64,000 bases of DNA from Byssothecium circinans (Eukaryota; Ascomycota; Dothideomycetes; Pleosporales; Massarinaceae). A program made the translations under genes and the position numbers. How positions within the stretch are numbered: position 1 is the first letter of the stretch; each line of letters opens with the position of its first letter. The stretch covers positions 5,550 to 69,549 of the forward strand of contig ML976998.1 of the NCBI GenBank assembly GCA_010015675.1. The letters run 5' to 3'. Of the stretch, positions 11,901 to 23,604 are shown one piece after another. The notes beneath the pieces were generated by a model. It was given only the letters and a program-made list of their open reading frames with translations, did not search any database and was not told the origin of the DNA.

Positions 11901-14900
11901 GAGCCAATGTCTCTGCAATAGACTCCCACGGCAACACTCCCCTACACATTGCGGCGTACTGTGGAGAAAAGGCAATGGCACGTCTCTTGCTAGCGCATGG
12001 CGCGCCAGCGGGCGAGAAGAACAAGTTTGAATGCTCCCCACTCCATTATGCTGCCTACATGAGTCATGAATATCTAACAAAGCTCTTGTTGGAGAGCTCT
12101 GTCGACGTGAATTCTGGCGACTACTTCGGATCGACCCCATTGCACTTCGCTGCGGACTCGGGTAATGAAGCTGTGGTGAAGCTGTTACTGGATCACGGAG
12201 CCGATGTTCACGCTCACGCTAAGCATGGATGCTGGGCTGAGCGAAGATTATGCGAGGAGGACGTTGGGGAGGACGTTGGTATCGCTTCGATGTGGCTCTT
12301 CGAAGACGCCGAGGATCCTTGGTTGAGAAACGAATCAATGAAAATGGGGAAAGAGATGCGCCGCACAAATACCAACATGAGACAGAATCCCATGGTGCAG
12401 TCTTCCATGCTTGAGGGTTCGGTATACATGTTCCCGACCACCACGTATGGCGGCGCACCCGTCAATGTAGCATCGTACAGAGGCAATTTAGAGTCTGTAC
12501 GGCTCTTGCTTGCTCGCGGCGCAGATCCCAAGTCAAAAGATTCTGTGGGCGCTCCAGCATTCTGGAGAGCTGCTGTTGGTGGGCACGAAGCAGTCGTAGC
12601 TCTGCTTCACGAGCATGGCGTGGATGTCAACACCAAGGACGAAGGGACGGAAGATCCGTACGGTCCGTGGATAGTCGATCAAGGCTTGACACAATCGCTA
12701 CATGGTACTGCGCTCAGTAGAGCGGCCTGGAAGGGCCATTTGTCAACAGTTCGCCTTTTGCTAAGTCTGGGCGCGAAAACGGAGCTCAAGGACTCTAATG
12801 GTGCGACGGCCTTGCACCTGGCTGCAGCGCGACATCCGACCGAGAATGCAGACATTGTCAAGGCGCTACTCGAATACGGTGCTATCATCGAGGCGAAAGA
12901 CGGAGAAGGCTGCACATCCCTCCTAAGGGCGGCCTTTGCTAGGAACCTCGCGATTGTTGAAACACTTCTGGCCGCAGCAGCCAACGTTGAAGCCACTAAA
13001 GATGGAGCTACAGTCTTCCACATGATTGTCAGCAGTGAGACAGAAGACTGTTACAATGATTATCATGATCTTTCGGCTTGTTATCATTGTAAAGGTGGCG
13101 AGGAAGTCATTCGTTTGTTTGTGAACCGTGGAGTCGACATCAACGCGCGCGACGATGAGGGAATGACAGCGCTATCCATTGCTGTCTTGAGCGGGCATGC
13201 AATCATCGCCAGCCGCTTGATAGCCTGCGGTGCAGACCTCCAGGTGAAAGACAAGGCTGGTCTACCGGTGCTTCACAAGGCAGTCGAAGACGGTAACGTT
13301 GACATGGTGTGCTGGCTTTGCGAGAAAGGCGTAAATTTAGAATCTCTAGATGGTGAGGGCTTCACCGCCCTTTACAGCGCTGTTGAAACGAAAAATCTTA
13401 CAATTGCTCGGCTACTAGTTGAGCAAGGCGCCAATGTCAACGGCTTGAACCCAGAGCTGGAGACTCCATTGGTGGCGGCCATGAGACGCGGTCAAGTTGC
13501 CATCGCCCGCTTGCTTTTGAGCAATGGAATCGACGTTCCGAATAGGGAAGATGCTCTCAGAGATGCCGTTGAGCGTGGGAAAGAGAATGCTGTAAAATTC
13601 CTGCTAGAAAACGGCGCACGCGGGATATCACCTGTGAACTACAGATTACCTAAGGCGTCAATAAAAGAAGATCCAATCATCGAGGAGCAATCAGCTAATT
13701 TCTCGCAAGGGACCAAGGATACCGTTCTCGAAGTCCAGGAAGACGAACAGAAGGAAGGGATCAATGAACAAGACGCTCAAGAGGGCGACGGCGACGACGA
13801 ACAAGAAGAAGAAGAAAAAGACTCTGCAGCCCTAATCGCGGTCTGTGGCGACAAGGAAAGCATTCTAAAGCTGCTACTCGCTCACAATGCCTACGACGAG
13901 AAGGACAAGTTCAACCTGCTCTACTTCGCGCTATCCACCGGGCACAACCACTTGGCCGAGATCTTGCTGGACCATGGCATTAGTATCGAAGTACGAAACA
14001 AATACGGTTGTACAGCACTGCACAACACAGCAGTATATGGCGAAGTCGATGCAATGCGATGGCTCCTCAGCCATGGAGCGGACGTGAAGGCAGAACAAGT
14101 GGGAGACTGCACTGATGGTGGGCCAACACCTCTCTTCTGGGCAGCCAACAATGGTCGTATAGAAGCGCTGAAGGTACTTCTGGAAGCATACAATCCCTAC
14201 GAGACTGAGCGCGGCAGTGAATGGGAGTGGGCGCTGAAGGCTGCTGCGGTCAACGGTCACACCGACGCAGTGACACTGCTACTTGATCATGGCGCTGACA
14301 TGGAAAAGAAATTCGAAGTTGGAGGGACGGCACTGTATTGGGCGGCGTCCTGCGGTCAAGACGCTGTTGTGCGGTTATTGATTAAAGGTGGTGCTGATCC
14401 GGATGCTGTTGACGTGGATGGCTTTTCGGCGGCTTATTGGGCAGCTAACAACGGCCACGTCGAGGTGGTGCGACTGCTCCTGGACCGAGGGGTAGATGCT
14501 TCTATTTCAACTGAAAATGGATGGACTCCATTGAACTCGGCAGCTAACAACGGCCACGTCGAGGTGGTGCGATTGCTACTGGACCGAGGGGCAGATGCTT
14601 CTATTTCAACTGAAAATGGATGGACTCCATTGAACTCGGCAGCTAACAATGGCCACGTCGAGGTGGTGCGATTGCTACTGGACCGAGGGGCAGATGCTTC
14701 TGTTCCAAGCAAGAATGGATGGACTCCGGTGAACTCAGCTGCTAATAACGGCCACGTCGAGGTGGTGCGACTGCTACTGAGCCGAGGGGCAGATGCTTCT
14801 GTTTCGGACAAGAACGGATGGACACCTCTTCATCAAGCAGCTTTTAATGGCCATACCAGCGTTGTTCAAGTACTCCTGGACGCATGCAAAAGTAACCCAA

Positions 14901-15602
14901 ATACCACTGATCAGCTGGGCCGTACTCCTCTGCACTTTGCAGCTGGTGGTGGGCATCTCGATTGCGTTCAGTATTTTCTCCGCCAAGGTCTTCGTTGTCA
15001 GGATGTCGATCAGGTCGGCAACTCCGTTCTATTTTATGCTTATACAGGTGGCTCGATTGATGTAGTTCGAGAGGTCCTAAAACAGGATTCATGGAATCCG
15101 CGAGATCACAACATGTCTCCATGGACTCCACTACATTGGGCTAGCCGAAAAGGCTGCTCATTACTCGTCGAATTTCTGATTGCACAAGGATTCGATGAGA
15201 CATTGGTTGATACTGAACAACCCTTAGCGTCATGGACACCGATGTCAATTGCACGCTTCCATGCCAACCCACATGCCGATTTGTTTCTGCGAAAGATGGA
15301 TGATCCTGTAATGGAATCAACAACGAAGGCGATCAGTGTCGCCACATCCACATCCACCCTAGACGCTGCAGTGCGCACCGCAGGTGTTTATCAAGACGGA
15401 GCTTGCTGTGATGCTTGCCTACAAGTAAGTGCAAACAGTAGTTATCTAACAATATCTGACTCGCAATAAGGACATATACGGTACACGTTTCCACTGTAGC
15501 GCCTGCATGGACTTTGATCTTTGTTTCATGTGTTATCTCTCTCACGACAAGATACATCCGGGCCACGGTTGGGACATTTTGAATTCTGAAGAAAATCTCT
15601 AA
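8903..15602 (+). CDS. Patatin-NACHT-ankyrin-ZZ NLR-like protein
   Basis: Exons 8903-8945, 8993-9973, 10026-15424 and 15471-15602 give 2184 residues. The first exon joins MSEDTQRHLRLLSL to the patatin oxyanion motif DGGGIRG (aa 15-21). The nucleophile elbow GTSTGG (Ser about 57) and the DGA catalytic Asp (about 210) are present, so the phospholipase A-type active site looks intact. A NACHT NTPase follows, with Walker A GIPGAGKT (about 413) and Walker B VFVVVDALDE (about 512). Some two dozen ankyrin repeats span about 846-2090, interrupted by acidic low-complexity sequence. The C-terminus is a ZZ zinc finger (Cys pairs at about 2132-2165, then HPGHGW). In fungal NLRs the repeats sense a ligand, NACHT oligomerises, and the N-terminal enzyme is the effector; patatin NLRs such as Neurospora PLP-1 mediate cell death. 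The role here is inferred. The intron at 9974-10025 was chosen because it alone keeps frame. Confidence 0.85.
14441..14836 (+). repeat. Near-identical 99-bp ankyrin repeats
   Basis: Four units of exactly 99 bp (33 residues) start at 14441, 14540, 14639 and 14738. The first two differ at about 3 positions; the third and fourth diverge mostly in the last third of the unit, around the beta-hairpin residues. Such internal amplification is known in fungal NLR repeat domains, where it generates recognition diversity. Confidence 0.95.
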
Positions 15603-16006
15603 TCCTCGGAACTTATTCAGGCCGAAGACATGTATCTCCAGCCGAGGCTAGAAAGGAACGCTGCCCCGAAATTGCCCCAAAGCTTTGCCGCCTGCCTTCG
15701 AGATGGGGACTGGTGTTCCATAATGTATAAGCGCCGTGATTGGTTGGAACATTGCTATGGCGATCCGAGGCGCATACGAATGTCTGCCAACGTCCTTGCT
15801 TGAACAGCCAAAGCACAGCTCCTAGCACATCCTCCCGAACTCAACCATGTTTGGTCAAGGTACAGACTCTCAAAGGTTTGTAGAGAGATCAACACCAACC
15901 AAGTTCCAGAAATCGAAACAACAGCCTCTTCATCATAACGACACTAAGTAATAGTCATATAGCTCAGTCATCCTTCCACAAAATCCGAAGTGGCCCAGCG
16001 GATGTC

Positions 16007-16032
16007 CAGAGTTGCTATCAATCAATCAAGTC
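16007..16032. repeat. hAT left terminal inverted repeat
   Basis: It begins CAGAGTTGCTATCAATCA and matches the complement of 19106-19131 with one mismatch. It lies directly next to the left target copy CGGATGTC. Confidence 0.95.
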
Positions 16033-16339
16033 CTCAGGTCGACGTCAATTTTTACCTGATTGATTAGTTCAATCAGGTCAATCCTCTGGCTATACAATTT
16101 TACTATCAAATCAGATATCAGCGATTTCCTGATTGATCGAACTGATCAAATTAATCTGTTTTAATACTATTTTCAGCGTTAAGATAGGGTTTTGAAGCTG
16201 TAAATACATTAAATATAGCAATTCTAGTAGATTTTTAGTGTTTTAAGCAATTTCCTAATTAGGTAATAGTTAATTAAGTTTAAATTCCTCTTAATGCGTA
16301 TTTCTATTAACATCTACTCTACTACGCCCTACCCCCCTA

Positions 16340-18951
16340 ATGGCCCCTACTCTATAAAAGAAAAGTAAACAGACCCTTCTAAGTATAGTAGTTAGGTTAG
16401 CGGCGCCCCTAGCCGTCGCCCTTAACTTATAGAGCACCTAGAGCGCCTATGGTAGCTAGAGCTTTAAGTGTAAGCTCTAAGAGCTTACAGCTACGTCCTT
16501 TAGCTCTACGACGTTAACTCTAAGGATTTTAACCTCTATGACGCCCTTAAATAAGATAACGTCCTCTATAGGGCCTTTAAACGCGCTAACGCCTATTTAT
16601 ACACCTATACTACTTGCTCGCGCCCCGTCATCCTCTATAGGTGCCACGGCGTCCTCTACTGCCCCTAAGGGCTCTAACGACGAGCTAGAAGCGTAATTTA
16701 TAGATAACTTTAATAGGATTAAGTAGAGTTAGTTATAAGCGTTTATAAAGCCTCTATAGACGTAGAAGTTTAAGAAATTAATGCTCTATAAGCATGGCTA
16801 CCGCGTCACGCTATAGGTAGATATAAGATATATTTTCTTTATCTATTACTACTACTACATACATAGTACTTCTAGCGCCGCTAGCGCTAATAGGATACTA
16901 GAGATGATAAGCTCTATAATATTAGCTTAGAAATACGTTGAGTAGAATTACCATAGGTATAACTACTATTACCTAAATAAGTAATAAGCTTAGTTAGAGG
17001 ATAGGTAGTATACTCTTACGTCTATCATAGCTAGTAGCGTACGTGTGCTATAGGAGGTATCTAACGCTCTTAGAAACTTTAATTAGTAGTATTTTTAACT
17101 TACCCTAGTTAGCTAGCTTACTAAGAATAATTACCTACTATAAGAGGTTAAGACGCTATCTTTTTATAACCTTTTACGTGTTACTAACTTAGAAGCTAAG
17201 CTAGCTACCTAGCGTAAGTACTAGAGCGTCTTATCTTTTATAGTAAGACTTTACGCTAGTCTCTAGCCTTAGGTACGCACTAAGCTAGGTCACTTACTTA
17301 GTAAAATCTATTTTAGCTTTAATAGCTAGTCTATAAAGGGTAGTAAATACGCGTTTTATAGCCTTATTACCTACTATATTAATAGTAGTAGTAAGGTCTG
17401 TAACCTACCTATTACCCTCCTTTAACTCTCTAGCGCCTATATAGGCGAGCGCGTTACTAGCATTATTATTAAGACGCTTAAGAGCTTTAGCGTTAAGCGT
17501 AACTTAGTTAGATACTTTACACTTAATAATATAAGTAATAATAACACTATTATTACTACGCTTACTAACTATTATAGCTTTTTTATAACTAATAGGTGTC
17601 TCTACTACTTACCTTACTCCCTTAACTTAGTAGGCTAGACGCTAATATTTAGGATTAATAAGAACGCCTTTAATAATAACAACTTATAGATAGGAGTAGA
17701 GGAGAGATATCTACGCAAGTAGTATAAGAAAGGCCTAATTAGAGTCCTTATAGACGTTATCTATTTAATTTTAATACCCTAGCAGTATAACCTATTTAAT
17801 AAGTTCTAAATTAGAACGCGTAAGGATAGCAAGGGCCCTATTAAATTACTTAAGCCTATTAGGCCTATTATTACTAGGTAGAATAGCTACTATAATTTTA
17901 TAGAAAAGGCTATTATACTCTACTACTTAATTAATGCCCTTATAGATTACCGCGCAGAAAGAGCCTTAATGGATAAGTTATTAGCGCGCGCACATAGCTA
18001 GGCTCCTAAAGTAGCTCTAATCTACGGCCTTACTACTACTAATTAGGATATAATTAAGTAGTATATTAAGGTCCTTTAACTATTAAAGGAGGCTACTAAA
18101 AGGCTTAAAGGCTATAGGTACTTAGGCTATTTTAGGGCTATCTCTAAGGTCTACCTAACGTTTAAGTATCTTCTTAACTACTTTAAGTAACTTGTTAAGA
18201 GCTTTATAGACATTAATTTTAATAAACTTAACGCTCTAAAGAACTACTTAAAAATTAACGTAACAGCAGCCTATTAAAAGCTTATAAAGTACTATAAGCT
18301 ACTTAAGGAAAGCCTAGTATACTATGCTATAATGCTATTCTACCCCTATTATAAGTATTACTTTGTAAACGCGTAGACTAGAGAGTATAATATATAGCTA
18401 TAAAAGGCTAACGCTCAGTTCTAGGAGCTATAAGAGGAATATAAGAGAATTAATATCTCCTCTATTAACTCTCCCCCACGCAAGAAAGCTAAGCGTATTA
18501 GTAATATTAATGACTACGCTAAGTAGCACGTTAAGCCTCTAAGGCTAATACCACCGCCGCCTATATTAACAGTACTAATAAGTTTAAGCGCTAGTAGAAT
18601 AATAAGCTAGGCGTCCCTAAGGACTACTACTACTATATAGATCCTATTAGGTACTAGTTATCTATTAGAGATAGGTTTCCCCACCTTTCTTAGTTGGCTA
18701 TTAATCTCCTATCAATTCTAGCGTCCTCTTGTTACTGTGAGAGGATGTTTTCCAAGGTTAGCAATATAATAGAGCCAAGACGCCATAAAATGAGCCCCCA
18801 ATTGCTCTCTACAATCACGTGTGTGAGAGCTTGGCGAAAGGCTGGTTTTGGAGCCCCTAGGGCTACTTCAGACAATGACAGCACTATAGAGCTCTTAGAG
18901 CAAGAGATCCAGGATATCTATCATATATCAGAGTGGGATGACGCCTTCTAG
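16340..18951 (+). pseudogene. hAT transposase, RIP-inactivated
   Basis: From an ATG at 16340, a fungal hAT transposase can be followed through many stops that replace Gln or Trp. A central block reads YLTFKYLLNYFK (about 18160). A helical block has YYAIMLFYPYYKYYF at 18325-18370 (ATILHPYYK in relatives). The C-terminal hAT dimerisation domain contains ASSCYCERMFSKV and EPRRHKMSPQLL. The last part (about 18690-18951) is open, nearly unmutated and ends at a natural TAG. Transposases of this family excise and insert DNA with 8-bp duplications. This copy cannot make a full protein; the C-terminal fragment alone lacks the catalytic core. Confidence 0.85.
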
Positions 18952-19105
18952 CTCCTTGTACACAAACACTATCCCTAAGAGATATATTTAGGGATCAAAT
19001 CGATCAATCGTCAATCAATTCACCTCCCAAATCATCACCAGGTCAATCAGGTCAGTTCTCGAGGGCTCCGAGTACCAAATCAGGTCCAATTCACCTCTAA
19101 AAACT

Positions 19106-19131
19106 GACCTGATTGATTGATAGCAACTCTG
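19106..19131. repeat. hAT right terminal inverted repeat
   Basis: The right end terminates in GATTGATAGCAACTCTG and is followed by the right target copy CGGATGTC at 19132-19139. Confidence 0.95.
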
Positions 19132-19470
19132 CGGATGTCGCACACGATGAGTGGATCGGTCGCATACAGGCTTCGTCCACGGAGGTGACTGAGGAGGACT
19201 TGAGCAGCCACGCATACTGTGGAAGATATTTAAAGAAAATGGTGGGATAAGGTATTTTTGGAGAATCTGTCTCAACACATCAATAAGGCTTTGCCGGAGG
19301 TGCGGAAGAGACTATCAGTAAGTCATCAACTTTCTAGTTCTCATGCACGATACTGATCTGTTAGAACAGAGATGTGGGAGAAGGTTAATCAAGACATTTG
19401 CAAGAAGCTTAGGAAGGAGCTCTGGAAGTTGGACGAGAATGTTGATCATACAAAGGTTCCGCCTAGCTAG

Positions 19471-19920
19471 GTAGCCTTGGTTGCACATAGACAGTGAAGC
19501 AGGGTCGCTAAGCTTTGATTTTTAATATAGACCTTCCTAATTAGTCTTAGTGCTTAGCTATCTAAATGTAGCTAGGCCTTGTTACAGAACCCTGCATAAC
19601 AGAAACCCCACCCTTGCTTCATATTTAAAATACCCCCTCCTCTAAACAGGCATCTCTAGCAGTACATCTATGTGCAAGCTATTTCCGTTAGCTGATGGCC
19701 ATCTTAATGCATGTATTGGCCACAGAAATGGCGCCTTGCAGGCGAGCTGATCAATACCCATATGCAAGCCACTTCCCATTCAAGTCTTTCCCCGCATCCG
19801 ATCATCGCTCGCAAATTTTATATTGCCTAGGTTGGAATCTACAAAAGTCTGACGGAACAGTGCGTCTGAAGCCACCCGTCCAACGCACCATCGGCTGCTC
19901 ACGTTACATATCTTTCCTGC
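19471..19920. other. Intergenic, no gene seen
   Basis: It holds only short open frames without recognisable protein. A segment near 19496-19605 has GCAGGGT and ACCCTGC at its ends and could be a small degraded element, but the 7-bp match is too short to call. Confidence 0.5.
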
Positions 19921-22900
19921 ATGGCCGCCAAACAAGACTAGAGCAAAGATGGAAACGTCGGCGGCGGTCAGTTAGCTGCGAACATCGCGCAGTTCGTTGA
20001 TTTCAGCATTAGGCTCACCCGTGGTGCACGAGAGATCTATGTCTCAGTATCTGGCGAGACAGAAGAAAATAGAAGCGTCGAGTCAATCACGACCGAGATG
20101 AGGTCTCTTGCTTCAAAACTCTCCTCACCGGCTACTTCTCAGCAAAGCGAGGATGAGAAGAGCTTGTCTCGCTTAGCCGGAGAATGCGAGATCGTCGCAG
20201 ACCAGATCGTCGATCTTCTAAACAAGATCAAACCCAAAGACCCTAAATCTAGACGGCAAAGCGCCTGGTCTGCATGGAAGAACAAACTACACGAGAGAGA
20301 AAAGGCGGAATTGGAGAGCAGGCTGCAGAATTGCCGCAGTCAACTCGGGTTACAGCTTAACTTCCTAATGAGGTTCCGTTCTTATCTCTCCCTTGGTCGC
20401 ATAGCTGCAAGAATTAACTGATCATTGTTACAGTACTGAGACAAAAAACAAACTTGACTATCTGATCAAGTCAGCAAAGGGCAACACTGCCTCTCTTGGA
20501 CTACTCCGATGTCGCATGGAGCAGCTCAGCCGAGGAGTCACTGTGACTTCTATCGCACCAGAGGCCGAAAAGCGACTCCGAGAGATTCTACATCTTTCAG
20601 AGGAAGCTTACGAGAAAACGGCGCAGCAGTGTATTCTGAACAGCCTGTCCTTCGATGTCATGTACGGAAGGTTCGAGGCTGTAGACAAGGCTCACTATAA
20701 GACGTTTGATTGGATTTTCGAAGACACGCCCAAGGGCGAGGACAATGATCGTGGTTGTCACACAAGCGAAACATTCATACATTGGTTGTCTTCCGGGAAG
20801 GGGATTTTCCACGTCTCGGGGAAATTGGGTTCGGGAAAATCGACTCTGATGAAATACCTCTGTAGTCACAAGCGTACCAAAGCTGAGCTGCGGAAGTGGG
20901 CCGGTACGTCGCATGCTCCAGGGCTATTTACGCACTGGAAATGTTACTAACTAGGCACTATCAACAAGGCGACAGAGACCTAGTATTTGAGTCTTTCTTT
21001 TTCTAGAAACCCGGCTCCCCGCTACAAAGGTCTTTAAGCGGCCTTTTTCGGTCTCTCCTTCACGACACGCTCCTAGCCCGCCCCGAACTCATACCTACGG
21101 TACTCCCTCACCAATGGACTCAAGTGACATCTACACCACATCAGTCACAAACAGGGATCCGTCTCAGCAGCGAGGACATTCGGGCGGCATTCTCTCGGCT
21201 CATTGAATTGCCGAACCTATACAAGAAGCACTGTTTCTGCTTCTTCATCGACGGCTTAGATGAGTACGAAAATACTCGCCAGGAAGATTATAAAGATATG
21301 GTCAACCTGCTTATTAGTTGGACAGAGGCTGCTCCTGAAGACGTAAAGATCTGTGTCTCCAGCAGGGAGTATAACGTCTTTCTGAGCTCCTTCTCTGACC
21401 AAAAGAAACTTCGTGTTCAAGACCTCACGAGGGGCGACATGGAACGTTACGTCCGAGATAGACTTGGTGATGTCGGAATAGGGACCGAAGCGGAAACAGA
21501 ATCTCTCGTGAAGGCGGTCGCCGATAAAGCAAGCGGCATCTTCCTTTGGGTCGCTTTAGTGGTCAAGTCCCTTCGAGAACGGTTAGAGGATGGGTTTAAG
21601 CTGGCTTCCCTCGAGCGAGAACTTGAGGTACTTCCCGTTGAGCTGGAGGACCTCTTCAAATATCTTCTTCAGTCGATCGACAAGTCGGCCCTTGCGAGGG
21701 CTTATCGGACATTCGCCATTCTTCTGAGATCGACAACTTATCAGTTCGATCTTTCGCTGGATAGTTATTATTTTCTGGACGACTACGAGACCGACCCTGA
21801 GTTCGCCATAAAACCGTCATTTGGGATGAGCGAGCCATCTATGATCGAACGACGCGATATCGCGCGCAAAAGACTCAATGGATGCTGCAGAGGCTTAGCT
21901 GAGTTAGGTGGAACTTTCACAGACTTCACAGTTGCGTTCGGTCATCGCTCTATTCCAGAATTCCTTGAGAAAGACGAGACTAGGCGCAATATGAACTCTC
22001 ACCTGCGCACGTTCAGTCCTGAAAATGCTCTTTCTCAACTGTTCCTTGCAGAACTGCGGTCCGCAGACCAGTACCGCATATCAACGCCCGTATCGACGCG
22101 TGTATACCTCGTCATTCGCATGCTCTATAAGAGCAAGGCTGATTGCCCCCCGTATCGCTGGCGAGAGCTTCTTCACTCCACTCTCCTTACGTTGGAGGAC
22201 AGAGATGCAAAGGGCGCAACAATTGGTCAAGGCACAATCTGGACCGGACCGTTAGGGCTGGTGCTTGGTCCCGATACCACCGGGGTCCCCAGATCGCCTC
22301 TTTATACCTCTGCCCTTCTCGGCGATTACGAATATATCGCTTGGAAACTGGCCCATGATCCCACCATAATCGACGCTGATCTAAAGAAGTCTTGGCTTTT
22401 AGGCTGGGTCGCGCGTGGTGCAATATATAAAGGCAACCCTGGCTGCTTCCGGATCCTCGACTTATTTCTGAAGCTAGGAGCCTTATCTCCTAAGAGCATG
22501 CTGCATACTAAACCTCTGATACGATCTCCCCGTACGGATGTTGAAATGACCTTCTGGCAGACCTTCATAATTCAGTCAGCATTTGCGTACATCCCGGAGC
22601 ATGATACTGGTTCCCTCTCGAAGACGATTTATGAGTATGGTAGAGAATATCACTACAACGTCGGTGCAATCATCGAGAAATTCCTGCGGCTCGGTGCTGA
22701 CCCACATGTCTGGATTTGGGTTCCTGACAAATCTCGGTTCAAAGAACTGGCTCACGTACCTTCTGGCTACTGTTATGGCTACAGACACCTCGACGATTGT
22801 GAAGTAATCTTCGGAAGAGAGCGACGGAAGATTGTCGGCAAGGCGCAAATTGCCATCGAGACCCTTGAATTCATTGACCGTAAAGATGGGCGCATTACTT

Positions 22901-23250
22901 TCAGAGACTTGGTTCTGTTTTGGAGATTGGATAATACCGACACTCTCCTTGAGCTGATTGACAAGGGTTTTGAGCAGCAAGAAGAACCGGTGGCAAAGGA
23001 GGGAATGATTGTGCTTCAAACTTTGCCACAAACAGAGAGGAAACCAACTCTAGAGGAAAGGGAGGAAGCGGTAAAGGTGCAAGCACAAGCCTTGAGACAC
23101 ATCAGGACATGGTTTGGATTGTTGCCGCAAAGCCAATTTGCCACATTCCTCTTCGGTGAGTACTCTCCAGCGATAGTTATTGTATTAGCACTAAGAATTA
23201 TTGCAGGCGTTGTGTTTGCTGTTATTGTCCTTCGACTATGGCCTGCTTGA
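19921..23250 (+). pseudogene. NACHT-domain NTPase gene with nonsense codons
   Basis: Reconstructed exons: 19921-20372, 20434-about 20929, and one from about 20975 to 23250. The N-terminal part (ANIAQFVDFSIRL, AREIYVSVSGETEE) is the helical region that precedes NACHT in many fungal STAND proteins. Walker A is GKLGSGKST (about 20825) and Walker B CFCFFIDGLDEYE (about 21240). A helical C-terminal region with no clear repeats follows. Two in-frame TAG codons are seen: 19939-19941, just after the presumed start, and 21004-21006, replacing the Trp of the conserved FFFW block. The second is convincing, so the gene is probably dead. Near 23158-23208 there is a possible 51-nt in-frame intron. An alternative downstream frame (YGLLESHSVVGLRM, to 23371) could be the original C-terminus after a frameshift. 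The donor at 20373 is non-consensus. Confidence 0.7.
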
Positions 23251-23604
23251 ATCCCACAGCGTAGTCGGGCTGCGGATGAGGCCCAAGGAGGGGGATGGAA
23301 TTATTCCAGCCTTCGTTGACACTTTGATTAAGCATTTGAGATGTTTGGCGCCACGTACGGCGAAGGACTAGGCGGAAGGGACAATTAACCAGGCAATATC
23401 TTGAATAACTTCGGCTTCGTTCCTGTTTGTATCATTTCGCAAGTATCCTTGAAAAAAATAACTAGGGAGAAAAAACAAAAGCGCTGCGGACCCAACTGCC
23501 ATAGTAGTGTCTATATTTTCCTGCCACCGACCTAGCATACATAATTTGAATGTTCAGGATCGCGCTCTCTGTGGATCATGGTCACCTAACAACAGGAGTC
23601 TGCC
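23251..23604. other. Short intergenic region
   Basis: It lies between the 3' ends of two convergent genes. It may contain the displaced C-terminal codons of the NACHT gene up to 23371; otherwise nothing is recognised. Confidence 0.5.

Larger units (their letters stand above)
16007..19131 (+). mobile_element. hAT DNA transposon, RIP-mutated
   Basis: A 3125-bp element has terminal inverted repeats of 26 bp with one mismatch (16007-16032 and 19106-19131, outer end CAGAGTTGCTATC). It is flanked by perfect 8-bp target duplications CGGATGTC (15999-16006 and 19132-19139), the hAT hallmark. It carries a dead transposase on the + strand. The subterminal regions hold several copies of GATTGATT/AATCAATC motifs, probable transposase-binding sites by analogy. 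The ends are little mutated, whereas the interior (about 16140-18690) is heavily RIP-altered. Confidence 0.95.
15847..19470 (+). pseudogene. Small gene split by hAT insertion
   Basis: Removing the hAT element and one target copy leaves a gene. Exon 1 is 15847-15859 and the intron 15860-15962. Exon 2 is 15963-16006 plus 19140-19317, and the last exon is about 19372-19470. The frame runs without a break across the insertion site, which strongly supports a real target gene. A one-base insertion in a G run near 19244 shifts the frame after KKMV; beyond it the frame DKVFLENLSQHINKALPEV resumes. The predicted protein is short, charged and helical. The segment around HINKALPEVRKRL faintly resembles the helical middle region of dynamin-like GTPases, but I would not name it on that basis. 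Confidence 0.55.

Noticed and set aside
19496..19605. Possible MITE with GCAGGGT ends
   Set aside because: The inverted match is only 7 bp and no target duplication was found.
23209..23371. Alternative C-terminal reading frame of the NACHT gene (YGLLESHSVVGLRM)
   Set aside because: It needs a frameshift or non-consensus splice. It is kept as a note in the pseudogene entry, not as a separate gene.
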